64,000 nt of DNA from Megalopta genalis (lineage: Eukaryota > Arthropoda > Insecta > Hymenoptera > Halictidae), in contig NC_135016.1 in assembly GCF_051020955.1 (NCBI RefSeq), positions 16,040,501 through 16,104,500 of the forward strand. The letters are read 5' to 3'. Position numbers and translations under genes: made by a program. This document shows, piece by piece, positions 1 to 10,260 of the stretch (position 1 is the stretch's first letter; each line of letters opens with the position of its first letter). The notes under the pieces are model-generated. The model searched no databases. It saw only the letters and a program-made list of their open reading frames with translations, and was not told the DNA's origin.

Positions 1-889
1 ATATTTTTTCAGATTAACAAACTCCGGTTAAAAAATGTAGAAGTTTTAGGTTAAGTCACTGCACCCATCGTTCTCGCATTTTTCGTTTGCTCTCCAATGC
101 AGCCCACACTGAGTTTGCTCATCCGAAATCAATTAATTTAATCATTTTTTAGTAGTTTTACATTATTATTAATAAAAATATTAATATTTATAGAAATCCT
201 GAATATACAGATAAAGACTTCTAAGCAAATTTTAAATAAACTTTATTTATTTATTCAATAAAAGTATTATTATAATTTAACGAATATAATTATCATTATA
301 ATGATAAATTAATTTAGTGTATAACTTTGTATCACATAAATTTCAATTTTATAAATAAATGATCAACAAAGTTCTTCTTACCACAAAGCTCTCTATGCCC
401 CCGGCCTTCCCTATGCGGAAACCCCTCCCGATAGTACCATCAGTTACTGACCACCATGCTTCTTTTGAGTTGCAAATAGTTGCAATCTTTTATAGATTTG
501 CATTTTCTTCTGTATACGTAATCATACAAAAATCATATTCCACCTAGTCCTAGAAGACACGTTGTTATTGTTTAACCCCTTGCACTATAGTAACAAATCA
601 GACATGTGATGTAGATTTACATGTATGATCTACCAAATAGGTTGTTTATTTCTGTTATGAAAATCTAAGAACGAATGTAAATGACAATACACAAGAAACA
701 AAAATAATTTCGTTCTATTAGTGAAATTATTAATGTTAAATAAGTGCTAATGAACGTAGCTGTGAAAAAAATCGCAGTACAATGGATTTATTTGAACGTT
801 AATATGAACATTTCTGCAATGACAACTACAGTGGTGTGAATAATTATAAACTCAGAGTAAATTTTACATCTTTTGTGACATTTAAACAA
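1..889. other. AT-rich non-coding DNA
   Basis: No coding signal was recognised. A TTAACCCCTTGCACT motif at about 572 resembles the TTAA-flanked end of piggyBac-type elements. Bases 575-790 resemble 40469-40710 in places, for example the shared stretch GTGCTAATSAACGTAGCTGT (S marks the single base that differs). This suggests two decayed copies of one repeat, labelled W here. The right end of this copy was not found. Confidence 0.4.
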
Positions 890-1265
890 TAACTTAACAA
901 ACCACCATATTTGTATATTTCTATATTATAGTTAATAGATAATGGTTATTGTTAATAAATTGTTAATAAATAAACAAATATAGCCTTCTCTGTTTTTTGT
1001 TTAAATAGCACTAAAAATGTAGAAGTTACTTTGAGTTTATAATTAATTACAGCAATGCATGTGGCCTCCTTTAAATGTAACACCTTATATATTTAAAAAG
1101 AACTTAACAAAGCATTATACTTGTATATTTCTATATTAGAAATAATAGAAAATAGAAACATACAAATACGTACGTTAATAAATATTTTATTAAGTTTTCG
1201 TTTAGATATCAGTAACAATGTTAAAGTTACTTTGGTCTATAATTATACATATCACTGTACTGTAC
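890..1265 (+). repeat. Tandem duplication, about 210-base period
   Basis: The block starting AACTTAACAAA at 891 recurs at 1101. Each copy continues with TTGTATATTTCTATATTA and later with a GTTACTTTG-type stretch. The copies have diverged by many substitutions and indels, so the duplication is old. Confidence 0.55.
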
Positions 1266-1704
1266 AAGGTTTTAAAATGCTATTTAGATGACGCGCCGTA
1301 AATGGCCACAAATTTTACGTGTGTTGTCAAGGAGATTCTCCTCGATGACCTTCAGAAGTTCTCAGCCATGTATGTTTATATTTGATTAACACCTGAAGTC
1401 ATACTTTGCTGTGGGTGAAGCAGAGAATATTTTATATTAATACTTTTTAAAACAAAAAAAGTTCCGCATGGTACTAAATAATTATATACTCACATTAACC
1501 CTTACCCAGCTCCTTTATCTCGCTTTCGACACCGAGCGTGAATAAATTTTTAACAATCGTCGTTTTTCGTAACGGCTGAAACCTTCTGGTGGTTATTCAG
1601 AAGCCTGACCTTGACAACATATCGAACAATAAAAGAGATAAGTGTCCCCCAAATAGCTTTTTTTGTCCCCCAAATAGGATGAGTAGAGTGTAATATAGTA
1701 ACTA
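1266..1704. other. Non-coding; possible weak inverted repeat
   Basis: Mostly AT-rich. TGTTGTCAAGG near 1323 and its inverted partner near 1612 (CCTTGACAACA) may be the ends of a short decayed element. No gene was seen. Confidence 0.25.
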
Positions 1705-2067
1705 TACAGGGTGTCCCATAATTATGTTAACACCCGGAAAGGGGTGATTCCTCATGTCATTTGAAGTAACTTTTTCCTTAGCGCAAATGCAACCCGCGGC
1801 TTTGTTTACGAGTTATTAACAAAAAACCCTGACCAATGAGAAAAGAGCTCGGCTGGCACAAGGCGGCTGAGTCAACCAGCGGTCGAAGCCCACTTCCGTT
1901 CATTGGCTCGGCCGCCTCGCGCCAGCTGATCACACCTCTCATTTGGTCATTATTTTTCGTTAATAAACAAAACCTTGAATTGCATTTTCGCTAAAGAAAA
2001 AATTACTGCAAATAACCTCAGGAATAACCCCTTTCCTGGTGTTGACATAATTATGGAACACCCTGTA
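1705..2067. mobile_element. Palindromic MITE, family C (copy C1)
   Basis: The ends are ACAGGGTGTCCCATAATTAT at about 1706 and its near-perfect inverse finishing at about 2066 (ATGGAACACCCTGT). The arms stay complementary inwards through the AAGTAACTTTTTCCTTAGCG-type block, and the middle is GC-rich. It is flanked by TA, as expected for Tc1/mariner-type insertion. Other copies are at 9801, 12965 and 57266. Confidence 0.75.
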
Positions 2068-2220
2068 TAATTTCAAATGGTAATAAGATATTAACAAACA
2101 TGCTAATTTCATTGTTAAAACATAGAGAATGTCTCACCGAAGTGTCAACCCGAGAATATTTTGTTTAATTTTTACGGAAAAAAAACATTTATTATTTGAA
2201 TCAAGTGATCAATATCTTGT

Positions 2221-2560
2221 AAGGGATATTTTGTAATCAGTTTTTTCATAGTTTTCAAGTTCATTGATGTTTTTTTTTTAATAACTGTACATATTTTCGT
2301 GTTGCACGTGTAGCTTATAAAAAAATACATTTAAATATGTGCTGTTTGTCTTGACATCGTGCATTCTCCTTACAAAAAAAAATGAAATTTACGTTTAATC
2401 TTCATCTGTCGAGTTCAAGATTATTTGATGGTCATGCAACAGTGCATATTTGAATGTATTTTTGTATGTGCTACATGATGCAGCACGAAAATACGTGTAC
2501 TTATTTAAAAAAGAAAACATCGACGACCTTGAAAATTACAAGACAAAATATTTAAAGGAA
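2221..2560. mobile_element. Palindromic repeat, family V (copy V4)
   Basis: The left arm (about 2221-2345) is the reverse complement of the right arm (about 2430-2560). Matching blocks include TATTTTCGTG opposite CACGAAAATA, and AAATACATTTAAATATG opposite its inverse. Single-arm relatives occur at 5210, 28230 and 29873. Confidence 0.6.
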
Positions 2561-3693
2561 TTAGTATCATGCCAAAATTAAAGAATACATTCTAGAGGTC
2601 ACAAATAAATTAGACGTCCTCTTGGAAAATTATGACTCTCCAATTTCATCAAATATAAAAGTCTGTTTCTATTAGATAGTAATATATGTTACGTGTATTT
2701 TTTTTTGCTTCAATAAATATTTTCCGTTATTCTACTATGTTAGAAATTTTAAAAATGTGAGAAAACGCAATTATTCAAATGCGATTCGAGCCTTGTTTCA
2801 GAAATAAGATGAACTTTACTGCATTATACAGAATATAATGTAGATTAACAATCGAATAGTGGATCATTTTTATAACTACAACATTGATGATGTTTATAAC
2901 TCTTCTTAGTTTTTTTTGTTTATTATAGACTTTTCCGTTATTCCTAGTGTAATAACAATGTATTTAATTTATTGGTCGAAAATTGAGAAACTAGGTGACG
3001 ATTTCAATACTCCAAAAGTTTATATTACACAACAAATTTATCTAGATTGACCAATTACGAAATGCACTGTAATTATATTCATCGTTGCAATTTTGTAAAG
3101 TGCTAAAAGATGTACCAACAAACTATCTCTATTGTAGAGACACACAGTGTTTACGTTGCGCTGTAGATAAGCCTTCTTTACGGTCTTTCTTTCGTTTTCG
3201 CATTCAATTGAAAGAATATCATACCAGATCGCACACAGCAAAATGAAAACAATTTTCATATATTTATAAGATTATATTTTAAATCCTAATTAAATAGTAG
3301 ATGTTTTACATTTTGTTCAGTTTATATAATGTTTAGTTTTATAGTATGTATTTAACATGCACTATTGTAATACGATTCAACTAACATCGTATAAAGAAAA
3401 TTAGTCGCATCATTATAATTATCATTATAATCAGACAGTTTATGCAACAGATATTTATCCGGAGTATCAAATTAACAATCCTTATTATTATACCTAATCA
3501 AAATATATAACGCAAACATAGTTAGGAAATCAATATTTGTAAATATTTGAAGGAAAACTTTATTTCGAAAAAATTGTAAAGATATACAAAAATCTCACTT
3601 GCGATCCGGACTACATACTATGAACCGCTCGTGGGCAAGCAATTGCAAAGGTCTGATTTATGAGACTCGGCCGCTTAATCCGTCATCCCCACC
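2561..3693. other. AT-rich non-coding DNA
   Basis: No gene or clear repeat boundary was recognised. Short ORFs here have no recognisable similarity and AT-driven composition. Confidence 0.4.
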
Positions 3694-4517
3694 ATGATAA
3701 GTGCCAGGTCTGGCGCAATTTGATGAAAACTGGTAGGGAGGGAACTTTAAGAAGGAGTAAGTCCCACATGGCGTCCGAACTGAAAATTTTATTCAAATTG
3801 GTTGACGCATGGTCAAGCTACAGGCATTAAAAGATTTAAAAAACACCTGTTTCTTGGTGAAAAACTGCTATTTTCACGAACTTTAAATGTTAACAATTTA
3901 TGATAACCGATTTTAATGACATTTTCAGTGTGCATATTAGTGATCGAAATATACAAAACGCTTTTTTAAATTGTCGTTGCAGGCTCAGATAAAGAAGTTA
4001 CGAAGTATGAGCTTTTTTATTTTATTGTGTATACACAATATAAGCAATTATTTAATTTTATTTCCTTGAGACTTGAGGAGACGCGAGGTGTCAGGAATTC
4101 TGCTCGGAATCTGTCCCTAGTGGTAGTGGGGAGACCTCCACAAATGGGAACGGATGATGCCAATGGATTCTAGTGGCAATCCATTGGGATCATCCAATCT
4201 TCCCACTCGCCAGTACACGCCGCCCTTCCCCCTCCATCACCATTCGATGAACATTCCAAACAGAATCCCTGAAACCAGTGGACGCGACGATGACGGCTAT
4301 AAACAGTAATAATTTTTTAAATGGATCGAAGTAGGAAATGACTGTTGCACAATTATGTACGGCAAAGTATGCTGAAAATAAACCATGTTCTAAAAATCTG
4401 AATTTGTCGATCCGGTTCTCAGTGTATTCCATTGCTAAGGCACTATCCCCACTCCTTCTTAAAGTTCCCTCTCTACTAGGTTTCGCCAGATGGCGCCGGA
4501 TCTAGCACCTTTCATCG
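3694..4517. mobile_element. TIR element, family E, about 820 bp
   Basis: The left terminal region (about 3700-3765) and the right terminal region (about 4443-4512) are inverted copies that share AGGGAACTTTAAGAAGGAGT. Interior sequence near 3800-3895 resembles family D (copy at 22231), including the TTGACGCATGGTCAAG-type block, so the element is composite or related. No transposase was seen. Confidence 0.6.
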
Positions 4518-4629
4518 CATTCCTGATCTCATCTCCCTACCTAATGCTAAAACTATAAACTTAAAGTTTCAACAATACTTGTTCCACGACTTGGGCCTAT
4601 TCATACTTTGGATTATTCATAAATAGTAG

Positions 4630-4770
4630 GAGTGTATTGGATACCCGAAAAACTCGAATCGGGTCGGGAAAATTTTTGGATTCGGATCAGGTCCCGAAAA
4701 TTCACAAAGTTCGGGTACCTGAAGGTGGTTTCAGCTACCCAAAGTTCGCACTATTCGGGCATACGAATTC
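4630..4770. repeat. Decayed TCGGG-rich low-complexity tract
   Basis: Repeated TCGGGT/CCCGAA words (for example ATCGGGTCGGGAAAA and CAGGTCCCGAAAATTC) on both strands suggest an old tandem or palindromic simple repeat. The tract yields an ORF, but its composition argues against coding. Confidence 0.4.
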
Positions 4771-5209
4771 TTACTCAAGTTGGACAGTTATCGTATATAC
4801 ATATATGACGCTGAACTTGCTACCCCTACTACTGCGCTGAGATCGAACAACTCGCGCGAGGCTATGAGGGGAATACGTGCACTTACGTATACAGTATTTT
4901 CACCACAACTAACGCAATTTTACGTTTGCCAAGTTCCAGTTATGGTAGAGGTACATGCTTTGTAGTGTATCCAACGTTGGGAAGAAAATGATTGAAAAAG
5001 AAATGGAACCGAGTGCTTCAAATATCAAAATTCCTTACTTTTCAGTTTACGTCAATGAAACTTTCACCATCGTATTAGTCTCGTTTTTCTGATTAGAATA
5101 ACACCAAGCGCGATGAAATTACGACTATAACTACTTGTGTAAAGACTTGAAACTTGAAACTTGAAACTTTAATTACTTCTTATAGCGACAATAGTGATTG
5201 GAACTCAAA

Positions 5210-5546
5210 GATCACTTCAAGTTCATGTAATGTACATATTGGAACGTATTTTTACATCAGCTACACGATGCAATAAAAAAAATTATACAATTATACGCAA
5301 GAAAACATCGATGACCTTGTAAACTTCGAAAAAAATCATTTTTGCGTCATCATGATTTCTTCGAACCATTCAAATAGCATACAAAATAATTTGTATATCC
5401 CCGAAATTAGAAAAGATATTTAGGTGGCCTTATTTAGACGAAACACTGTGTATAAACGAGCCGCTAGGCTCAAATAATCGCGTCTTCCTTCCCAAATTGT
5501 CCATTTTTGTTTACAAGCTGAGAAATAATTGGAGAGAATTACTGTA
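5210..5546. repeat. Adjacent partial copies of family V (5210-5455) and family B (5456-5546)
   Basis: Bases 5210-5455 match the single-arm V copies at 28 and 30 kb: CAGCTACACGATGCAATAAA, CATCGATGACCTTG, and a terminal GACGAAACACTGTGTA. This runs directly into a half copy of the B MITE, with CGAGCCGCTAGGCTC, AAATTGTCCATTTTTGTTTA and the end GGAGAGAATTACTGTA. Confidence 0.6.
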
Positions 5547-5802
5547 TATCGTGTTTGGTGTTATTTTAATCAGCAAAACGAAACATAGCATGGTTAAAGA
5601 TTCATAGAAAGGAATAAAAAATAAGACAATCTTTTGGTTCGCTTGTATTAGTGTGAGTCTCATTGACGCTAATGTATACATCGTTTCACTGATTCTAACG
5701 GGAATCCTCTCCCCCACCTAACAATGGGGATAAAATTGTGCCAATTACGATAGAGATCCTTTCGCCAGTTACGAAGAGAATACTGTAGTCAAAACGTATA
5801 TT

Positions 5803-5901
5803 AGAGATGTATTCTCCCCACGGGCTCATGCGAGTCAATCGGTCCGAGCGCGGTAGTGGGGGTAACGATCGTACTCGAGGAGCACCAGTTGCTCAGGCCT
5901 G
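5803..5901. mobile_element. hAT-like MITE, family H, right half only (H1)
   Basis: It aligns with the right half of the complete copy at 8573-8793 and ends in TTGCTCAGGCCTG, the inverse of the CAGGCCT- terminus. The left half is missing or too diverged to see. Confidence 0.5.
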
Positions 5902-5942
5902 ATCCAGTAGTCTCAAATAGCTAACAATAGCACGGATAAAGA

Positions 5943-6270
5943 CTATTGGGAACTGAAAAGAATGGCTCTCATCGAGAAACTAAACGACGCGATGAGAGAG
6001 CAAGGGGAATCGGCCGCCCGGCCCACCGAATCCTTTCCACTTTTCAGATTTAGGGTCATTATTGACTAAGCTACACGCTGAACAGAAGACGTGATTAGAT
6101 GGGACAGGCGACCGATTCCCCTTGCCCTTCCCGTTGCTTACGTGGCCAATAATGGCCAGAATTTGAAAAAGTAAAAGAGATTAGGTTGAGCGTGCCACCG
6201 ATTTCCCTTGCCCCTCGCGTCGTTTAGTTTGCGAGCAGAGGCCATTCTTTTCAGTTCCCAACAGTAATAG
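5943..6270. mobile_element. TIR element with long arms, family J, just upstream of the Shaw exon
   Basis: The arms are about 70 bases long: CTATTGGGAACTGAAAAGAA from 5943, mirrored by the inverse ending at about 6270. Complementarity continues through the ACTAAACGACGCGA and CAAGGGGAATCGG blocks. Internal sequences (TTATTGAC and CCAATAATGG) partly pair too, so the whole element can fold as a hairpin. It ends about 155 bases before the Shaw exon. Confidence 0.7.
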
Positions 6271-6402
6271 TAGACAGAGCCGATGTCACGGGCTATCTCG
6301 TGAACACGCCCCTGATCGCCCGTACTTTGTAAGCAATTTCAACTAATAAACAGAAACGAAGAGAGAATCTGTCCGATGCCCGTCCATTCTACACGCATAA
6401 TC

Positions 6403-6424
6403 GAATGTCCGCAATGTTTCACAG
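6403..6424 (+). other. 3' splice acceptor of the Shaw core exon
   Basis: The sequence TGTTTCACAG ends at 6424 and directly precedes GTG ATC, where homology to Shaw S1 begins. The pyrimidine tract is modest, and an in-frame TAA at 6398-6400 stops any longer reading frame. The junction is therefore placed after 6424 in phase 0. This is inferred from splice consensus and protein homology, not from transcript data. Confidence 0.85.
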
Positions 6425-7463
6425 GTGATCAGCATAGTCTCAGTTCTCTTCATCTGCATCTCGATCGTCTCGTTCTGCCTGAAGACGCATCCGGACATGC
6501 GAGTGCCAGTAATCGTGAACCGGACGGTGACCAGTGGCAACACCACCTCCTGGGCAGTGGACAAAACGCACACGAACGCTCACGACTTCTTTTTCTACAT
6601 CGAGTGTATGTGCAACGCCTGGTTTACTATCGAGTTCCTAATACGTATTACTGCGAGCCCGAACCGATTCATCTTCATCAAGAGCTGGGTGAACCTGATC
6701 GACTTGGTCGCGACGTTCAGCTTTTATCTCGATCTGACCCTGCAGCGGTTCGCCTCTCACCTGGAGAACGCGGACATCCTCGAGTTCTTGAGCATCATAC
6801 GTATCATGAGATTGTTCAAGCTGACTCGTCACTCGTCTGGCCTGAAGATCTTGATACAGACATTCCGCGCCTCGGCTAAGGAGCTCACGCTCCTCGTCTT
6901 CTTCCTGGTCCTCGGAATCGTGATATTCGCCAGTCTAGTTTATTACGCCGAACGGATCCAGTACAACCCGAAGAACGACTTCAAGAGCATACCGCTGGGT
7001 CTGTGGTGGGCTCTGGTCACGATGACCACCGTCGGTTACGGGGACATGGTGCCGAAAACCTACCTCGGGATGTTCATTGGCGCGCTCTGCGCCCTGGCCG
7101 GTGTACTCACGATCGCCCTGCCGGTGCCCGTGATCGTCAGCAACTTTGCGATGTATTACAGCCACACGCAGGCGCGAGCCAAGCTACCAAAGAAGAGACG
7201 CCGCGTACTTCCGGTCGAGCAGCCAAGAGTCAGAACTCCGGGCGTGCCAGGCATGGTCGGAGGAGCAGGGACCGCCGGTCCATCTGGCTGCCTACAACCA
7301 CATATGCCACCGGGTGGACCAGCCTTGGGTGCCGGTGCTCTATCTTCTGGCCTTGGCGCGACACCTGGAGTCGGCTGCACCGGAGGCCAGGGGCCACTGA
7401 ACAGACGGATGAACGCCATCAAGACCAATCATCCCAAAGATGTTACGTTCGCCACGAAAGCTG
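6425..7463 (+). CDS. Shaw: Shaw (Kv3-type) voltage-gated K+ channel, internal exon, partial
   Basis: One exon encodes the membrane core of a Shaw-subfamily voltage-gated potassium channel, a plasma-membrane tetramer that carries delayed-rectifier or leak-like K+ current in excitable cells. Numbering from the first exon residue: S1 about 1-18; S1-S2 loop with two N-glycosylation sequons (N32, N39); S2 about 55-75; S3 about 86-106; S4 about 122-141 with the Shaw-type motif RIMRLFKLTRHSSGLK; S4-S5 linker about 141-153; S5 about 154-178; pore helix then selectivity filter TTVGYGD at 201-207 (bases 7025-7045); S6 about 212-245 with PVP at 233-235; a basic cluster KKRRR at 256-260; and a Gly/Pro-rich tail 270-325. 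The exon starts with GTG (Val) after an acceptor AG, so this is not a translation start; an in-frame TAA lies at 6398-6400. It is 1039 bases long, so it leaves in phase 1. The T1 tetramerisation domain is missing and must be on upstream exons outside the window. Identity as Shaw rather than Shab, Shal or Shaker rests on the S4-S6 sequence and is firm. Confidence 0.97.
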
Positions 7464-7470
7464 GTAAGTT
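7461..7470 (+). other. 5' splice donor of the Shaw core exon
   Basis: CTG|GTAAGTT places the GT at 7464-7465 and matches the donor consensus at +1 to +6. It splits a codon after its first base (phase 1). If the donor is not used, translation continues for four residues (KFSQ, plus a Gly completed by the intron) and stops at TGA 7478-7480, giving a short alternative C-terminus. See the findings. Confidence 0.8.
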
Positions 7471-7576
7471 CTCTCAATGATCGTCGTTCATTTCCTTCTG
7501 TCCTAAACTCTTTCATAATCTACAGCTAAATCCGGTATATCGTGTCTCTGGGCTTTGTATAGGGTGTATACAAATG

Positions 7577-7818
7577 ATAAGTCACCGGTGCGTATAGGAA
7601 AATAAGTTACGCAAGGAGTGAGATAGATGACGCATGCGCCGGGAGTCCAGCACAGCGGCGTGCGGCGTTTATCGCGCGAACACTATAATTCTTAGTTTAA
7701 TCGTAGTTCAGAATTATAATGTTTACCCGGTAGACGCGTCATGCCGCGAGACTCCCCCGCATGCGTCGCCTGCCTCCATTCCTTTCGTAACTTATTTTCC
7801 TGTGTACACTGGTCACGA
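7577..7818. mobile_element. Palindromic MITE, family I (copy I1)
   Basis: The left arm GGAAAATAAGTTACGCAAGG is mirrored by CCTTTCGTAACTTATTTTCC. Inner blocks GACGCATGCGCCGGGAGTC and GACTCCCCCGCATGCGTC also pair. It lies about 110 bases beyond the Shaw donor, inside the downstream intron. A second, shortened copy is at 28976. Confidence 0.7.
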
Positions 7819-7949
7819 CTACCAAAGCGTGACCGCAAAATTTGACCTTGAAAAACAAAATCATTGCTTATTGTAACGTTTAGAACTCATTGAGAGGAAC
7901 AGAAATCTGAAAGGAACCATGGGTCTCGAGTCAATCCTTTACGTAAGTA

Positions 7950-8260
7950 AAGTATTGAAAGTATAGGTTAAAAAGAAGAATAATTAATAATAATAATTTT
8001 TCATTTGAGGCTCCATTTTCTAGAAAAATTAGGTTCAAAGAATAAGACTATTGAATAGGAATCAAATGATGCGTCTGACCATGACATACCAAATCTACTT
8101 TTGATCACATTACAAACCACGCGAACTTGATGCATCTTCCAACTCAGTTTTCGCGAAAACGAAGCCTTAAATGAAAAAATGTTACTCTTTTACCTGGGCT
8201 TATTTTTGCATGTAGAATCATTACCCGGCTGATTGTACCACGATTGTGGGTGTGACGGTC
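7950..8260. repeat. Diverged copy of family P (P2)
   Basis: It shares with the intact P1 element (21818-22080), in order: ACTATTGAATAGGAATCAA on the inverse strand, TTTTCGCGAAAACGAAGC, GTAGAATCATTACCCGGCTG and TTGTACCACGAT. The left end is unclear. Confidence 0.45.
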
Positions 8261-8572
8261 GTGACATATAATTTTTATGTTGTTTTTAACATCGTATTTT
8301 TAATGTAAAGGGTTGTCTTGAGAACCATGATTGCTTTCAGACATTTGTTCCTTCCTGAGTGGTATACGTTGCAAAACAAAAAATTTGACCCCCTAACCTT
8401 AATTTTAAGTTCAAGGACAATTTTGCGGTCCATTTTTTTAGTAGATTTTCATCGATTCAGAGGTTTAGAGTCACGCTACGGTGGTCGTGACATATAATTT
8501 TCACGCGCCATGTACATCAAAAGTTCGACCATTTTACTACTGGTAATTTCACATGTTTTGTTTCACTTAAAT

Positions 8573-8793
8573 CAGGCCTAGACAACTTGTGCTCACAGAT
8601 CATGCAACGCTCGAGCAATTACCCTCACTACCACGCTCGAATCGGTCGATTCGTACGATCAGTGAGGAGAATGCGAGCTTTAAGTGTAACGAGGATGTAT
8701 TCCCCTCATGGGCTCGAGCAAAATTTACCGACCCAAGTGGGAGTAATGACTCTAAGATTCGCTTCCTACGCGAGCACTAATTGCCCAGGCTTG
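8573..8793. mobile_element. hAT-like MITE, family H, complete (H2)
   Basis: The termini CAGGCCTAGACAACTTGTGC and, inverted, CAAGCCTGGGCAATTAGTGC begin with the CA(G/A)GCCTRG form common in hAT ends. Flanking 8-mers ACTTAAAT (8565-8572) and ACTTAACG (8794-8801) match at six of eight positions, consistent with an 8-bp target duplication that has aged. No ORF of note. Confidence 0.65.
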
Positions 8794-8801
8794 ACTTAAC
8801 G

Positions 8802-9224
8802 CCAAACCTACCTAGCAGTAATAGTAACTGGAGTGCGTTGCCTCATAAAAATGAGACGATTGTAACGAATAATGTTCTCATGAATGTGCATCTAAAGTTT
8901 GTAGAATTGTTTCTTTGTTGAATTATGAAATAAGGAAACGGTTATTCTGACTGTGGTAGGTTTAGTGTTAAATGATGGTTTGAAGTCTCTGTAGTTATAG
9001 TAGCGAAAGCATGAAATGAAAATGCCACTTACAATTAGATTTACAATTACAGAAACGAACTTTCACTCGTACGTGTAGTTAATTACGTGTGAAGAAACAA
9101 CCTTATCAAAGGAAAATTCCCTTCCTGAATGAGTAATTTTATATTTTCAACACACACATTATTGTTAAAAATATAAATTCTCTACCTCGTAACAATCAGA
9201 ATGAGTGTCACTCTACCAATTAAA
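8802..9224. other. Non-coding, nothing recognised
   Basis: AT-rich sequence without coding signal or clear repeat. Confidence 0.4.
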
Positions 9225-9800
9225 CAGTGTGTCCCATTTAAATCGACCCAATCAAATATCTTCGAAACCGTTGATAATATTAAAAAATATTTCAAACGAA
9301 ATTTGAATGGTTTTAGGGGGCAGGTAATCTGACATGAGCATTTTTCTAGCTGGACGCGTGTAAGTCATATGAAGATCAACTTTTTCTTTAAATGGAATCA
9401 TATATTTTTGAATGCATTATTTGATACAGCTTATCATTCTCTTCACGAAAATACTATGGTAAAAAAAATCATTGGTTTAGAACATATTCTAATTTTAGTA
9501 TCATATTTAGAGACCAAGCAAATCTTTGCAATCGAGCTGAAAGTTATATTTTTTAACACTAACTTTAGATACGTCACTGGTAGCACTGTGCATAATTGAA
9601 GAGAATGACGAGCTGAATCGACTAATATAATAAAAAATGTGTGATTCCATTTACACAAATTAAGTTGACCTTCACATGTCCTCCATGCGTCCATCTAGAA
9701 AAATCTTATCTATATCAGATTACGAACCCCCATAAAACCACTCAACTTTCGTTTGAAACATTTGTTAGTATCAACGGTTTCGAAAATATTTGATTGGGTT
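9225..9800. mobile_element. Large palindromic element, family F, about 575 bp
   Basis: The left arm from ACAGTGTGTCCCATTTAAAT through CCAATCAAATATCTTCGAAA and AAATGGAATCA is mirrored in the right arm (TTTCGAAAATATTTGATTGG, TGATTCCATTTA). The centre is near 9515. The right terminus is lost or overwritten where family C copy C2 begins. Confidence 0.7.
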
Positions 9801-10130
9801 CCAGTTAACACCTGTTACTCCTAGAGAGGGCTAATTCCTGACATGATTTGAAGTAACTTTTTCCTCAGCAAACATGTTCTTCGTGGATTCATTAACGAGT
9901 TATTAATAAAAAGCACGGACCAATCAGAGAGCGCGTATGACTTGCGCCACGCTTTGGCGGTCAATGCCGCTGGAACGTGTCAGCCATACTCTCCTTCTGA
10001 TTGGACCGTATTTTTCATTAATAACTCGTTAACGAAGCCACAAACAACATTTTCGCAAAAGAAAAAGTTATTTTAAATTACCTCAGAAGTCACCCCTTTC
10101 CGGGGTGTAACAAAAGTTCTGAATCTCTAG
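9801..10130. mobile_element. Palindromic MITE, family C (copy C2)
   Basis: It has the family C interior blocks GATTTGAAGTAACTTTTTCC, CATTAACGAGTTATTAAT and their inverses, and the GGGGTGT-type right end. It abuts element F on the left and a P-like fragment on the right. Confidence 0.65.
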
Positions 10131-10260
10131 GTAGGTCGATAGGTGAACCAGAAATCGTATTACAACCAGCGATGGTGTATTTCTACGTAAAAAAGGAAGA
10201 CGATATTTTGGTGTAATATTTTTTCATTTGGCATCACATTTTTGAGAAAATCGACGGTAA
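10128..10260. repeat. Fragment resembling family P
   Basis: The stretch ATTACAACCAGCGATGGTGT followed by a TTCTACGTAAAAAAGGAAGA block resembles the left end of P1 (GTACAACCGGATAGTGGCTG). No right end was found. Confidence 0.35.

Noticed and set aside
1..6396. Upstream Shaw exon carrying the T1 domain
   Set aside because: No frame resembles the T1 domain, so it is presumed to lie further upstream, outside the window.
6376..6879. 167-codon + strand frame overlapping the Shaw exon
   Set aside because: It is a shifted frame of the Shaw exon; the Shaw frame carries the S1-S6 and pore homology. Other frames over 6343-7467 were left out for the same reason.
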